Source: Candidatus Omnitrophota bacterium (lineage in GTDB: Bacteria > Omnitrophota > Gorgyraeia > JABMRN01 > RBG-13-46-9). From it: DNA of 49,801 nucleotides. The notes under the pieces were generated by a model. It searched no databases and was not told where the DNA came from. It saw nothing but the letters and a program-made list of their open reading frames with translations. Below are positions 31,601 to 38,021 of this stretch, piece after piece. The DNA lies in the NCBI GenBank assembly GCA_024542975.1, contig JAMXCZ010000005.1, forward strand, positions 1-49,801. The letters are read 5' to 3'. A program made the position numbers and the translations under genes. Every line of letters starts with the position of its first letter. The first letter of the stretch is position 1.

Positions 31601-34600
31601 TTCCAAAAGACTCATAGGGCTATTAACCCCTGCAAATATTAAACGATTGCGGGTTGAATTTGAGAAAACAGTGAAAAATTTTTCAGAAAAAGCTGCGCGA
31701 TTTTTTGAAAATCGCTGTATAGCTGCGGAATTGATTTTGAATTCTCTTTTGGATCCGCATGAGAGGCAACCTGTAAACATACGTGAGTTATTAAACATTG
31801 CCTCATGTATAGAATTAGAAGAACGTGGTACTTCATTTCGAATAAATGATGTTCCCAAAACACCTAATCCAACAGGAAACGAAGGCCAAATTTACAGGGT
31901 CTTTACCAATTTACTAAGAAATGCAAGGGAGCATGGAAAAGCGACTGAAGTAACAGCCGAAATCGCTGTCATAGAAAACACCTGCACAATTCGCATATCC
32001 GATAATGGAGAAGGCATGCCACAAGACAAAGTAGAAGCTTTCAACAGAGGCGGCCGCGTCAGTTCCGAGAAAGAAGGTGGTGGCCGCGGGCTCGAACAAA
32101 CAAGGGACCTGGTCCATAGAAACAATGGCACAATCCAGGCTTACGCTGAACCCGGTAAGGGCACGACCTTTACGATTACTTTTCCGATCGGAGGCGAGCT
32201 GGAACAGGGAACCGGTACACTTGTGGTAGAAAGCGCGGCTTCAGAGCACGTTGTGGCACAAGCCGACACAATAGTAGCTGACGAAATACCGCTCGGGCCG
32301 CATCGCGATCCGGTATTTATGATTTCGAACATCTATGATGCGCTGGACCGATTATACTATCCACAATTTCCGAATGAAATCATGGGAGATCTGTCATATA
32401 TCTTTACTAACCTACACCGTTTGGAGGAATTCCTGTATACCGACGAAGATGCTGAAGAATATGATTTCGATGATTTTTGCTTAAAACTGGCATGCTTAAT
32501 TAAACTGAATGCCTGGCACAGATATACTGTATTTCTTGAAAATGAATTTGGAGAAGACGCGGATAGAACTCCCAGAGATAACCTGTCCTCTTTCTTTATA
32601 CAATACTTACGCGCCGATAGAATAACACCGGATCGCTATATTGATTTTACTCATAAAGTCACGGCAAGCACGGATGTTCAAGTTACCTCAACAAAAGTTC
32701 GTCAAATTGTCGAAGAAGAAACCGGTGAAAGCGACGAGAAACTCGCATTAAAAGCTATTACGAGTTTGCTCTCTGGAAAATTTGAATACCACATGCCACC
32801 ACCCCAGGAGCTAAGCCTGATAAAAAAAGTGCTTGGTTTAACTGATATCGATTATGGCACGCTTCTTGGGAATCGCGTTCGTGCTAAGCCGTACGCGGAA
32901 ACTAGCATTAGCTCATGGCTTAACGCGGGCGCTTTGATACCCGAAAAAGTTGTGTTGGCAGCCCGTCAAGTAGTTCTCGAGAAATTCCCGGACCGTCTCA
33001 AAACAATACACGACGAATATACTCAGTATTATTCAGAACCGGGAACACCTTTAGACTTTGGGAAAGAATTAGATCCTGACTCTCCGATTCTTCCGGAAGA
33101 TGTAACGCAGATGGAAAATAGCATACGCGTGATTCCTTATCGTATTATGGTAAACGCTATCGCACTTGAGATAAGAATGGGAGGATTGCGTCTTGCGGCA
33201 CAGCGTGAAAGCATCGGTTTATCACGGAAGGTATTTGGCGAGGCGATATCCTTGACTCCACAATTAAATCCCCTGAGAGATACCGTTACCGCACATACAA
33301 TAAGAATGATGGAATCCGGAGTGAAAGAAATTAATGCCACACGTAAGTCAAGCATAGGAAGAGTTATAGCAGGATACAAGGCCTGTGCCGGTATCACAAC
33401 CGAATATGGCGTGTTTTTCAACGTGCCCGAAGACTGTGTAATCTGGTGGCACGGTACAGCCTACATGCTTGCGCCAGAATTTGCCGGCAAAGCAGTATCC
33501 CGAGAGCCATTCGACGGTGATAACGAACTGTCCGGATACCGGCTCTTTCATGACGGACAAGAGATATTGCATTATAATGCGGGAAAGAATAAACTTACAC
33601 GAACTGCCGAAATGCATACAGTCTCAGAGGGAAAAATCACTTTACGAAACGGATCGCGCTTTGATATCGGAAGACCAGACCTTGAAGGCGCGGATGTGCT
33701 GGTAAAATCGAGGTCGGGTAGGCCGATCATTCTTGGCAGCACGCTTAACGTAATTTACGCGAAAGATGTAATCTTTGTGAAAAAACCTGCTCAAAAGAAT
33801 TCTCCCGCGGGTGGCAGGATAAACGAAAAGACGGACCACAGCAGCAAAAGTCCCTCACCCCCAAGCTCACCTGTGCAGTACGAGCCGCAATATACTATAT
33901 CAGCAATATTGGCGGAGAGGCCGGATATACCCATTGATGCTTTGATAGAAGAAACGAGGGATAGGCTGGAAATTGCTAACGATACGGAGGATTATGAACT
34001 TCTTGAAAGCGTTGCTCAAGGGTATTGGCTGGAGGAAGCGAAAAATGACCCTCCGCAACCCCTTGAGTCACAAGGAGATACAAAAGAGGGGGACGTTCCA
34101 TCTTTTGATACACCTCGGCCTATGCAAATCCCTCAAGGAGAAATGGTATGGAAGGCGATTCCCCGCGGCGATGTAAAAAAAGTGCTCTACCCTGCTTCCG
34201 GACTCGATATGGCAACCATCAACAGCCTCATATCAAATATAGATACCATTGAAGAGCTTCATTTGGTTGATTACGCTGCAAGGCCTGAGGTAGTAATTAA
34301 ATACCTCGAAATTCTTATAAGGGGCAGTCTTAAACAGGATTTCCTGCCAGCAGACGAGGTCAAACAACCCGAATGGGGAGAAAGCTGGCAAATAAAAATG
34401 CGCAACAAAAATACGGGACGGGAAATTACGCTATATTTCCATTACTGCGATTATTTGAATCCGGAATACTTAAAAGCCCTGGAGGGGCAAATAGACCTTA
34501 TTGTTGTAAAGCTTCCGGGATATGCAGGGGCCCTATCGCATGAGTTGGATAATAAGGATCGCTTCTACGCAAGAGTATTCTCACACATTAGAAACGGCGG

Positions 34601-36212
34601 GTACATCTATATAGACCGGGCAAGGCCGCCGGATAGTGAAAAATTTCTGGAAAGGCTCGAATTTCCTCCGGTAGCAACCAATGGTGTCCCTCAAGACATA
34701 ACTAAAGAAAATCTGCGACAGGGCATCTTGCCAAGGCACGAAATCTCGCTGCTCGCTGCGCCAGCTAAAAGCGCAATACTCCAGGGCGGAACTTACATCC
34801 TATTTCAAACCAAAGAAACCGGCCCCGGCACCGAAGGCGGCATGATAACTCCGGACGACACGGAAAGAATCCTCGAAAGCGCGCCGGGGGATGAAGCATC
34901 TCAAAGTAAGCCTGCCCGGGGAAGCGAGGCTGCCTCTAAAGAACGAGGGAAGTTTAAGCTATTAATAATTGAGCTACTCCGCAAGATCGCACCTGATGAA
35001 ATAATTGACGTTGAGATTTTGAGTGAGACACTAAATAGAGATAGGGAAAGATTGTTTAAAGCATTGAGAGATTGGAAGAAAGCCTTCCTTCATATAAAGT
35101 CATTTGCAAATACTCCGTTAAGTCATATGTGTAAACCGGCAAGTGAAGTTTTCTGTGAAGCATTTAGAGAAGTGTTTCCGAGTATTTCTGCCTCTATTCT
35201 GAAAAAACCTTATGAGTCTTCTACGATGTGGACAGAACATTTTGTTGGCCTTGTACATGATAAGATCGTTGTTGACTTAACATATAGCCAGTTTAGTGGA
35301 AAAAATAAAATTTTGGTTACAGCTTACAAGTCAGCGCAAGTAAAAAAAGTAAAATACCCGAACATAGGGGCTGGCCTAAGGGGCGAAATGGATACGAAGT
35401 TTTATGCGATTCCGGAGGAGCGGTTAGAAACCGGGAAGTTGGATAGGAGAAAAGCGCGGCTTAAGACAGCGGGGACGAAGGCAAGCCTTCGAGATTTGGA
35501 AGAGTCCATACCGGAATTATACGAGCTTATTGCGGCGGGCCTTACGGGCAAGCCGGACGCTTTGGGGGTTGTTTTACGTGTGAAGCCGGACGAGCTTAGC
35601 GACGGTATACAGGCTGCGAACGTGCTTCGAAGCAGGGCGCGGCTTTTGTTGGGCGAGAACGTTTTTGTCTGCGTTGATGACGGAAGCCTTTCACCGGATA
35701 ATTTAGATAGGTTGGAAGCGTTTCAGGCTGATCTTGCAAAAGCAGGCGCAAGGGAAAGGACTATTGCGTTCACAATATTAGATAGAGACGTCGATAAGGC
35801 TACTCCCGAAGAACTCGAACGATACGGCCGTTTCTTCACCGCTATGCAGGATACGGCCCGCCTTGTGGGCCTGAAAGGTAACCACACCTTGCTCTGGCAA
35901 CAGGTCTTTATGGGGGATTTCTGCGCTGACTTCGTAGATGCTGTAAATGAAGGGGCGCGCGAAGACATAGAGAAAGCCATACAAAGAATTGCGAAGGCAG
36001 GAAGCATAATGACAGCGAGGCCTGCTGCGAGTTACGTAAATCGCGAACTTGAAAAGAATCTCCGCCTCGTAGCAGAAGGCAAACTCTCGCTTGATGAGGT
36101 ATTCGATGGCAGAAAACTCCGGCTCGAGCTTCCGGACATACAAAAAGCCGGCGTAAACACAACCTTCAAGGAACGCTGGAAGGCCGAGCATGCCGCGGCT
36201 CGGGCATTGTAA
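22611..36212 (+). CDS. Giant multidomain membrane-associated protein (4533 codons; a better-supported start may be ATG at 22659)
   Basis: Single uninterrupted 13.6 kb ORF; N-terminal hydrophobic segment ending IAWAAG; recognisable GHKL, HExxH, histidine-kinase and other modules (see sub-features). Confidence 0.9.
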   Translation: MPLGSLRRQKYKKVLEMVDGRSNIPMFRNNGPFKVVISIITLWSFLFNIFAYDIAWAAGTPSGPATVGSDRAGGPGTFKLPHHLGEVKQEGPPAGEPANRQTIIHIKDAHCDYACQHAIKGIIEYVNSEYGVDLALLEGGAGNYDLSVFTEIEDVALREKVADYFVKEGRINGAELFAIMNPEKITLKGLEDPEAYIANLNAYRESLKVKPKVEEILNDITKRLDEQKKRIYSEELTKLDWKKEDFANERLKLSGYVKYLLSLKGADKPGISYKNLTKLTHVLELEKIIDYRRANSERKRLINKLTKRLSKGEIETLVEKSALFKENKIKPSNFYAYLLDKMKVAGINPHEKYPNVSRYKEYLDKYDSIDKYLLFREIETLEDELFNTLATNDKQKKLYKEFKHLAILKDLFNLTITRDKYDFYRSLSELGLDKVFETLTPYLKLAERSYELAFERDLAFMRNIENRLTGSPANRQTIIIVTGGFHGDNLKKLITDKGYSYISIMPKFEGNREESPYFRLLNGGMLKEEKVILEAIAEISGLAILSMFSALKLDPDKLGIDVSKLAGQLRISCEKDGEFITTVGQGTEARAIRFWRENGEYRWEEIGEDPPVPGAVFPSPADAPTSGLSVPGVGIRGSLRDIGSRKLTLPRISPRKLWTAAATFLGAIFLPALTAGATEITGKLVPVAKQATTFAISGGGWSIAIGIAILVGVIYFSTKAIRSRVNANIGGKPSGDAGVSAREPSRKTIEVPIVDFYVPLFDKERAEKRNVLNNNLIVELTKAIDNATSDANIGIDIAQGIRDAIHNATDAVFMRIDRGEISPEDSHVRISFTVNGKMRTFFLKLSDTGIGINHEILKKWKSGKYPSTKKSYPSEQYSGWLGHGIPYLFNWTGLLGKKIWITVETKTKDQAAYRFTREPSGEMHIEENIEKKEVGTNIILKGLLYSDTTLNTLPSPILRFIQRVMPWWEIGFGIAYCVAYFHEWRHKFFDWISGGEAGEIKVIVVEDTKTGRRYVVGGKYIAKDRERGLKHPRFVAIMSPLIVSSPFLISGLIFIVTLIVKGFTGIDVDMPFMISGIVCGAASPLFAFEVQNFNPWNPESDIRVAFRGGTVKQTDRFTQQAEEAVQSALREVGIEPGEDEIETLGSAFWQTAREGKEFILEVKDGEGEHRARVTCKRTRGGEYEYDTSEFANLDHSLRPLDYTGGYGKFEAVELTLTPTAEMAMPPAEFCTEPEPGIDDNMPHINTDTYRQFVEEVFGSEDEAYRFVQEPAELLPETDYTATDLSTVSFEELCSHIEDEYLDCKIWPDKQLFSPTMRDTLELTHEESRQGETFLLIRKAKDNAGKENLYLCLYEQRLLKNGFLGTSELFFVNGQQIAHGLSFTREGFISIKMGRETSEYARALGEQGNMRKLLEMKLAFLAKKFDPIAFIVPKYMLGGVRELFIYVTNGHFLPFHSKRRQAIIERFLRTFKDDRSYRVTEQSDIEAIFGVDTESFANTRDCDLIAFRKDPRRFAITSLRPLTRGAMNAMQDVPLWEANRAHRKTPEAGIVERIPDEPDGPISILTSWLEQIGGNVAERLEEELKDLLETNVATSPDGEEIALVDYDENWKPIYSRCNVVNWPTFRHSHAGGCGINVSLVEVKRIMEARGLDYGKNVAERNKVIAELVFHELISACVRGNGERVHELATAVAKAVSEERYDEAARLLTKQISTDSKAPTLSIVNSWDEAVEIAEYAPIQNYKKRIKEWFLGGHRFYSMGRVVFSRVLADQQIGTNPASHPGRWTNAMAAIRYSTKYSTSGIPAILLEITKETVEKYNLDLGEAVPLNEVHRAWLVMIPTDEKFAGDRVRLAPVIIPGMSTLALGAPFWRITRADRMRLEREARRDFASSDSTAYEHPLGPEGASWQIQPTRASVLQTLNRLIDWLIDNNIGERDLLEAYRTCLKYSDPSLSPGLTMGKDYTVKSPYTGLPQVFLDIPRIYEEIRHAMTNRHDLAVYAMSICREAKGLIAADEPSQLSKDSDATLNDNVDLLESCIRNILLKEPDHRGRRKLAVAHLLDTLDKPEHQKLTEFLRENREAIIHNVAENMAPEYLECTDQVKALIESAKAGIYDPKQTSLARDSYKFFVESGGDPRTIFTIDFRDIGTIYFDAWLNGAQVMKDIVPASVHIFFMLSQVLSYKESNGKEGLDPNYAKLRLQRKAPPLAMLETSASVIFELVLENAQRLDRRAGEIRHNETFGSELTPTSGSLLEQLNTLGPNLTLKELDYILTNVFHADRVHPMYYLDLEKQADHLTITTWLTLLRTSYPILAQEQIRLIVLYLRGKHIQEMEMQARDAGHDPTGGGAEFGKGSGGTAPFFWDRMIREALEEFPELVTEGSPELVLEYLTDKGNKKRFRGTFDTIADVEGMLDYLQMFLDDYQREMQDDSTPKPLPNLAGLARSYRIWRQFQEAGDINAKKQRRLGMDTFTLGDTESLISRINTEYYRLDEDTHVLKQVNPVKQYSGNPRALDCKRLMSQNSTIAIYIDFLFVIEGTDVKLRVMRKTKKGHARCDREETAALLSFILEDSSTIESCLALIDELEHGIPLEEILYSGQEFVARDRRGGGLSGQTPPGEDTAEEGLGPTEQGIMPHRGGEETVNAELVNTLWECIPDLITEGRLNEEDVRAFELWLTVPTLKPGEDVPRDMQIAFEKLADPDIAIEAFDGKALRVVKLPVKELGRVNGEPFYGHVNYREGIIWVATEGVDNIEVKLRIMHEEQEYNLAAAVAAENLDISMAKLVWLRDNPVEASKELGYLPFQVQILFEMLHARAWRIVAGKCRNELGQGSLAGTIPDMKAELEKVRRATAYAKEAMAHLDRKKQELGELSPELAEFGIAPIASEEKPEEAENTAALEPTQETLTTPLEVVSQYDTDEGTATALLEAEEILGIRHDLGNILGVIKNDTALYSRSPDTEKATIELSNQVGDACMAVGDSGRAIKEYASGDRKGNLNGMIDPFKESSKRLIGLLTPANIKRLRVEFEKTVKNFSEKAARFFENRCIAAELILNSLLDPHERQPVNIRELLNIASCIELEERGTSFRINDVPKTPNPTGNEGQIYRVFTNLLRNAREHGKATEVTAEIAVIENTCTIRISDNGEGMPQDKVEAFNRGGRVSSEKEGGGRGLEQTRDLVHRNNGTIQAYAEPGKGTTFTITFPIGGELEQGTGTLVVESAASEHVVAQADTIVADEIPLGPHRDPVFMISNIYDALDRLYYPQFPNEIMGDLSYIFTNLHRLEEFLYTDEDAEEYDFDDFCLKLACLIKLNAWHRYTVFLENEFGEDADRTPRDNLSSFFIQYLRADRITPDRYIDFTHKVTASTDVQVTSTKVRQIVEEETGESDEKLALKAITSLLSGKFEYHMPPPQELSLIKKVLGLTDIDYGTLLGNRVRAKPYAETSISSWLNAGALIPEKVVLAARQVVLEKFPDRLKTIHDEYTQYYSEPGTPLDFGKELDPDSPILPEDVTQMENSIRVIPYRIMVNAIALEIRMGGLRLAAQRESIGLSRKVFGEAISLTPQLNPLRDTVTAHTIRMMESGVKEINATRKSSIGRVIAGYKACAGITTEYGVFFNVPEDCVIWWHGTAYMLAPEFAGKAVSREPFDGDNELSGYRLFHDGQEILHYNAGKNKLTRTAEMHTVSEGKITLRNGSRFDIGRPDLEGADVLVKSRSGRPIILGSTLNVIYAKDVIFVKKPAQKNSPAGGRINEKTDHSSKSPSPPSSPVQYEPQYTISAILAERPDIPIDALIEETRDRLEIANDTEDYELLESVAQGYWLEEAKNDPPQPLESQGDTKEGDVPSFDTPRPMQIPQGEMVWKAIPRGDVKKVLYPASGLDMATINSLISNIDTIEELHLVDYAARPEVVIKYLEILIRGSLKQDFLPADEVKQPEWGESWQIKMRNKNTGREITLYFHYCDYLNPEYLKALEGQIDLIVVKLPGYAGALSHELDNKDRFYARVFSHIRNGGYIYIDRARPPDSEKFLERLEFPPVATNGVPQDITKENLRQGILPRHEISLLAAPAKSAILQGGTYILFQTKETGPGTEGGMITPDDTERILESAPGDEASQSKPARGSEAASKERGKFKLLIIELLRKIAPDEIIDVEILSETLNRDRERLFKALRDWKKAFLHIKSFANTPLSHMCKPASEVFCEAFREVFPSISASILKKPYESSTMWTEHFVGLVHDKIVVDLTYSQFSGKNKILVTAYKSAQVKKVKYPNIGAGLRGEMDTKFYAIPEERLETGKLDRRKARLKTAGTKASLRDLEESIPELYELIAAGLTGKPDALGVVLRVKPDELSDGIQAANVLRSRARLLLGENVFVCVDDGSLSPDNLDRLEAFQADLAKAGARERTIAFTILDRDVDKATPEELERYGRFFTAMQDTARLVGLKGNHTLLWQQVFMGDFCADFVDAVNEGAREDIEKAIQRIAKAGSIMTARPAASYVNRELEKNLRLVAEGKLSLDEVFDGRKLRLELPDIQKAGVNTTFKERWKAEHAAARAL
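22914..24135 (+). other. Domain in giant protein: TraB/ChaN-like (EreA/ChaN-type fold) segment
   Basis: TIIHIKDAHCDYACQHAIKGIIEYVNSEYGVDLALLEGG ... TIIIVTGGFHGDNLKKLITDKGYSYISIMPKF. Confidence 0.4.
24862..25437 (+). other. Domain in giant protein: GHKL-type ATPase #1
   Basis: N-box-like IRDAIHNATDAV, G1 LKLSDTGIGIN, G2-like GWLGHGIPYLF, G3-like GTNIILKG. Confidence 0.65.
25455..25930 (+). other. Domain in giant protein: M50-like membrane metalloprotease segment (HExxH)
   Basis: HEWRH at 25554-25568 in a hydrophobic helix, following hydrophobic segments with MSPLIVSSPFLIS, and FNPWNPESD resembling the NxxPxxxLDG second motif. Confidence 0.45.
31366..32191 (+). other. Domain in giant protein: histidine kinase module (DHp-like plus HATPase_c)
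   Basis: H-box EEILGIRHDLGNILGVIKN (His codon 31392-31394), N-box YRVFTNLLRNAREHG, G1 ISDNGEGMP, G2 GGGRGLEQTRDLV, GTTFTITFP. Confidence 0.8.
34145..34690 (+). other. Domain in giant protein: Rossmann/SAM-methyltransferase-like segment
   Basis: KKVLYPASGLDMATINSLI...IEELHLVDYA...HYCDYLNPEYL...IDLIVVKLPGYAG...IRNGGYIYID. Confidence 0.4.
34950..35420 (+). other. Domain in giant protein: papain/transglutaminase-like segment with candidate Cys-His-Asp residues
   Basis: HMCKPASEVFCEAF ... EHFVGLVHDKIVVDLTYSQFSG. Confidence 0.35.
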
Positions 36213-36272
36213 GCGGTATGTATTGGGTTTTGGCTTGAGGATTAGAAGTTGGTGTGCTATATTATGTTCCAA

Positions 36273-36353
36273 GCCGAAGTGCCAAATTTGCGAAGCAAAT
36301 TTGATGCTGAGGCAATGCAATCAATCCGATCTATGGGAGGATTGATAATTGCC
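36273..36353 (+). repeat. Structured repeat unit A, ending in the tRNA-Leu 5' end
   Basis: AAATTTGC-GAA-GCAAATTT hairpin; outer stem GGCAAT/ATTGCC; inner stem ATCAATCC/GGATTGAT with loop GATCTATGGGA. Confidence 0.75.
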
Positions 36354-36434
36354 GAAGTGGCGGAACTGGCAGACGCGGCGGCCTCAAAAGCCGTTGATCG
36401 CAAGATCATGAGGGTTCGACTCCCTCCTTCGGCA
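36351..36434 (+). tRNA. tRNA-Leu(CAA), long variable arm, CCA not encoded
   Basis: Acceptor GCCGAAG/CTTCGGC, anticodon loop CTCAAAA (CAA), variable arm TTGATCGCAAGATCAT, T arm GAGGG-TTCGACT-CCCTC. Confidence 0.93.
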
Positions 36435-36511
36435 CTAAATTTGCGAATGCAAATTTAATCCTGAGGCAATTTTGAAAATGCGACCTATGGGAGCATTTTC
36501 CATTGCCGAAG
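36431..36511 (+). repeat. Structured repeat unit B, directly downstream of tRNA-Leu
   Basis: AAATTTGC-GAAT-GCAAATTT; outer stem GGCAAT/ATTGCC; inner stem GAAAATGC/GCATTTTC with loop GACCTATGGGA; ends GCCGAAG. Confidence 0.75.
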
Positions 36512-36550
36512 GACCAAAAATTTGCGAATGAAATTTAATCCTGAGCAATT
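36512..36550 (+). repeat. Truncated/degenerate repeat unit C
   Basis: GACCAAAAATTTGCGAATGAAATTTAATCCTGAGCAATT matches the 5' half of units A and B. Confidence 0.6.
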
Positions 36551-36566
36551 AAGATTTCGAAGCATC

Positions 36567-37187
36567 TCAGGGCCTGTCTCCTTTTCTTCTCGCCTTTCCC
36601 TTAAAAAGAAGTTTCCACGGATGTTTCTTTATATCGGCGCTAAAGGCATTGAAATTGGCTGTGGTCTCTTCCAGATTCACCACAATACCATCGATCTTGT
36701 CTTTATTGTCCGAGACGATCGTCTTTACGTCGGCTAAAACTATATCGAGGTTTTTTGCGATTCCGTCGGCGCGTTTCATAAGCTCTCTCATTTCTACCGG
36801 GTCCTCGCTTGCGAGGGTGGCATTATTTTTGAGGAATTCGTTTGCGCTCCCGGTGGTAATGCCGACAAAGGCGTCCCCGATGAACCCGCTCGTTCCGATA
36901 AACGCGATAGAATCCGACCGGACCTTCGCCTTACTGTCTAAGACAAGCACAAGTTCAACCTTTGTCTTCGGCTCATAGATGAATTTGATGCTTTCCACCC
37001 GGCCTACCTCTATACCGGCGAGGGCGACTATGGCATTTTCCTTAATGCCGTTTGCGGCCGTAAAGCGCGTCTTCAGTTTGTATGTATCCGAATAAAAATT
37101 TGTTGTCTTCGACCATAAAAATATGCTTACCAGGATTGCGGCAATAATAGTAAGCCCGGTTTTCACCTCGTTTGTATAGTTTTTCAT
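36567..37187 (-). CDS. mlaD: MlaD/MCE-family lipid transport protein
   Basis: N-terminal TM, MCE domain KLKTRFTAANGIKENAIVALAGIEVGRVESIKF. Confidence 0.88.
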   Translation of the reverse strand: MKNYTNEVKTGLTIIAAILVSIFLWSKTTNFYSDTYKLKTRFTAANGIKENAIVALAGIEVGRVESIKFIYEPKTKVELVLVLDSKAKVRSDSIAFIGTSGFIGDAFVGITTGSANEFLKNNATLASEDPVEMRELMKRADGIAKNLDIVLADVKTIVSDNKDKIDGIVVNLEETTANFNAFSADIKKHPWKLLFKGKARRKGDRP

Positions 37188-37202
37188 ATAGCCCCCCGTT
37201 AT

Positions 37203-38000
37203 TTATTTGATCAACTGTTCCAGGTAATCGTCCTTCTGCTTAAAAAACCTGATCGGCCCGTCCGGATTGCCGGATATGAATTGTTTCACAATCCCGTTTT
37301 TACTGTTCTTGATCTCATCCTTCGTGCCGACCTCTACGACCTTGCCCTCGTAAAGCATAGCTATCCGGTCGGCTATTCGGAAAACGCTTCCCATGTCGTG
37401 CGTCACAACTACGGTGGTTATGGAAAGTTTTTTCGATAAGTCTATTATGAGCTTGTCTATGACGCCGGCTACTATCGGGTCAAGGCCGGATGTCGGCTCA
37501 TCGTAAAAAACTATTTCAGGATCCATCACTATGGCGCGCGCAAGCCCCACCCGTTTTTTCATGCCGCCTGAGAGTTGGCTCGGCATGAGGTTCTCGAAGC
37601 CGCGTAATCCCACAAGCTCGAGTTTCATCTTGACTACGATTTCTATTACGCTATCCGCGAGCTTCGTATGCTCCCTGAGGGGCAGGCTCACGTTTTCGCC
37701 TACGGTCATGGAATCAAAAAGCGCCGACCCCTGAAATGACATGCCGATCTTTTTCTTTATTTTATCCAACTCATCTTCGCCGAGGCCGGTTATCTCCTTC
37801 CCCAGGAGAAACACCTTGCCTCTGTCGGGCTTCATGGTGCTTATCATATGCCTCAAAAGTGTGCTTTTGCCGCACCCGGAACCCCCCATTATGACAAATG
37901 TCTCACCCTTATAAATCTCAATATCGACACCGTCAAGAACGGTCATAGTGTCGAATTTCTTAACAAGCCCCTCTGTTTTTACCGCTATTTCTTTATCCAT
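37203..38000 (-). CDS. mlaF: MlaF-like ABC transporter ATPase
   Basis: Walker A GGSGCGKSTLL, signature LSGGMKKRVGLARAI, Walker B IVFYDEPTSGLDP. Confidence 0.92.
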   Translation of the reverse strand: MDKEIAVKTEGLVKKFDTMTVLDGVDIEIYKGETFVIMGGSGCGKSTLLRHMISTMKPDRGKVFLLGKEITGLGEDELDKIKKKIGMSFQGSALFDSMTVGENVSLPLREHTKLADSVIEIVVKMKLELVGLRGFENLMPSQLSGGMKKRVGLARAIVMDPEIVFYDEPTSGLDPIVAGVIDKLIIDLSKKLSITTVVVTHDMGSVFRIADRIAMLYEGKVVEVGTKDEIKNSKNGIVKQFISGNPDGPIRFFKQKDDYLEQLIK

Positions 38001-38021
38001 AACTCGCTAGCTCCCACCATA

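Noticed and set aside
36249-36458. 69-aa ORF spanning tRNA-Leu
   Set aside because: Translates the tRNA and structured repeats; explained by those RNA features.
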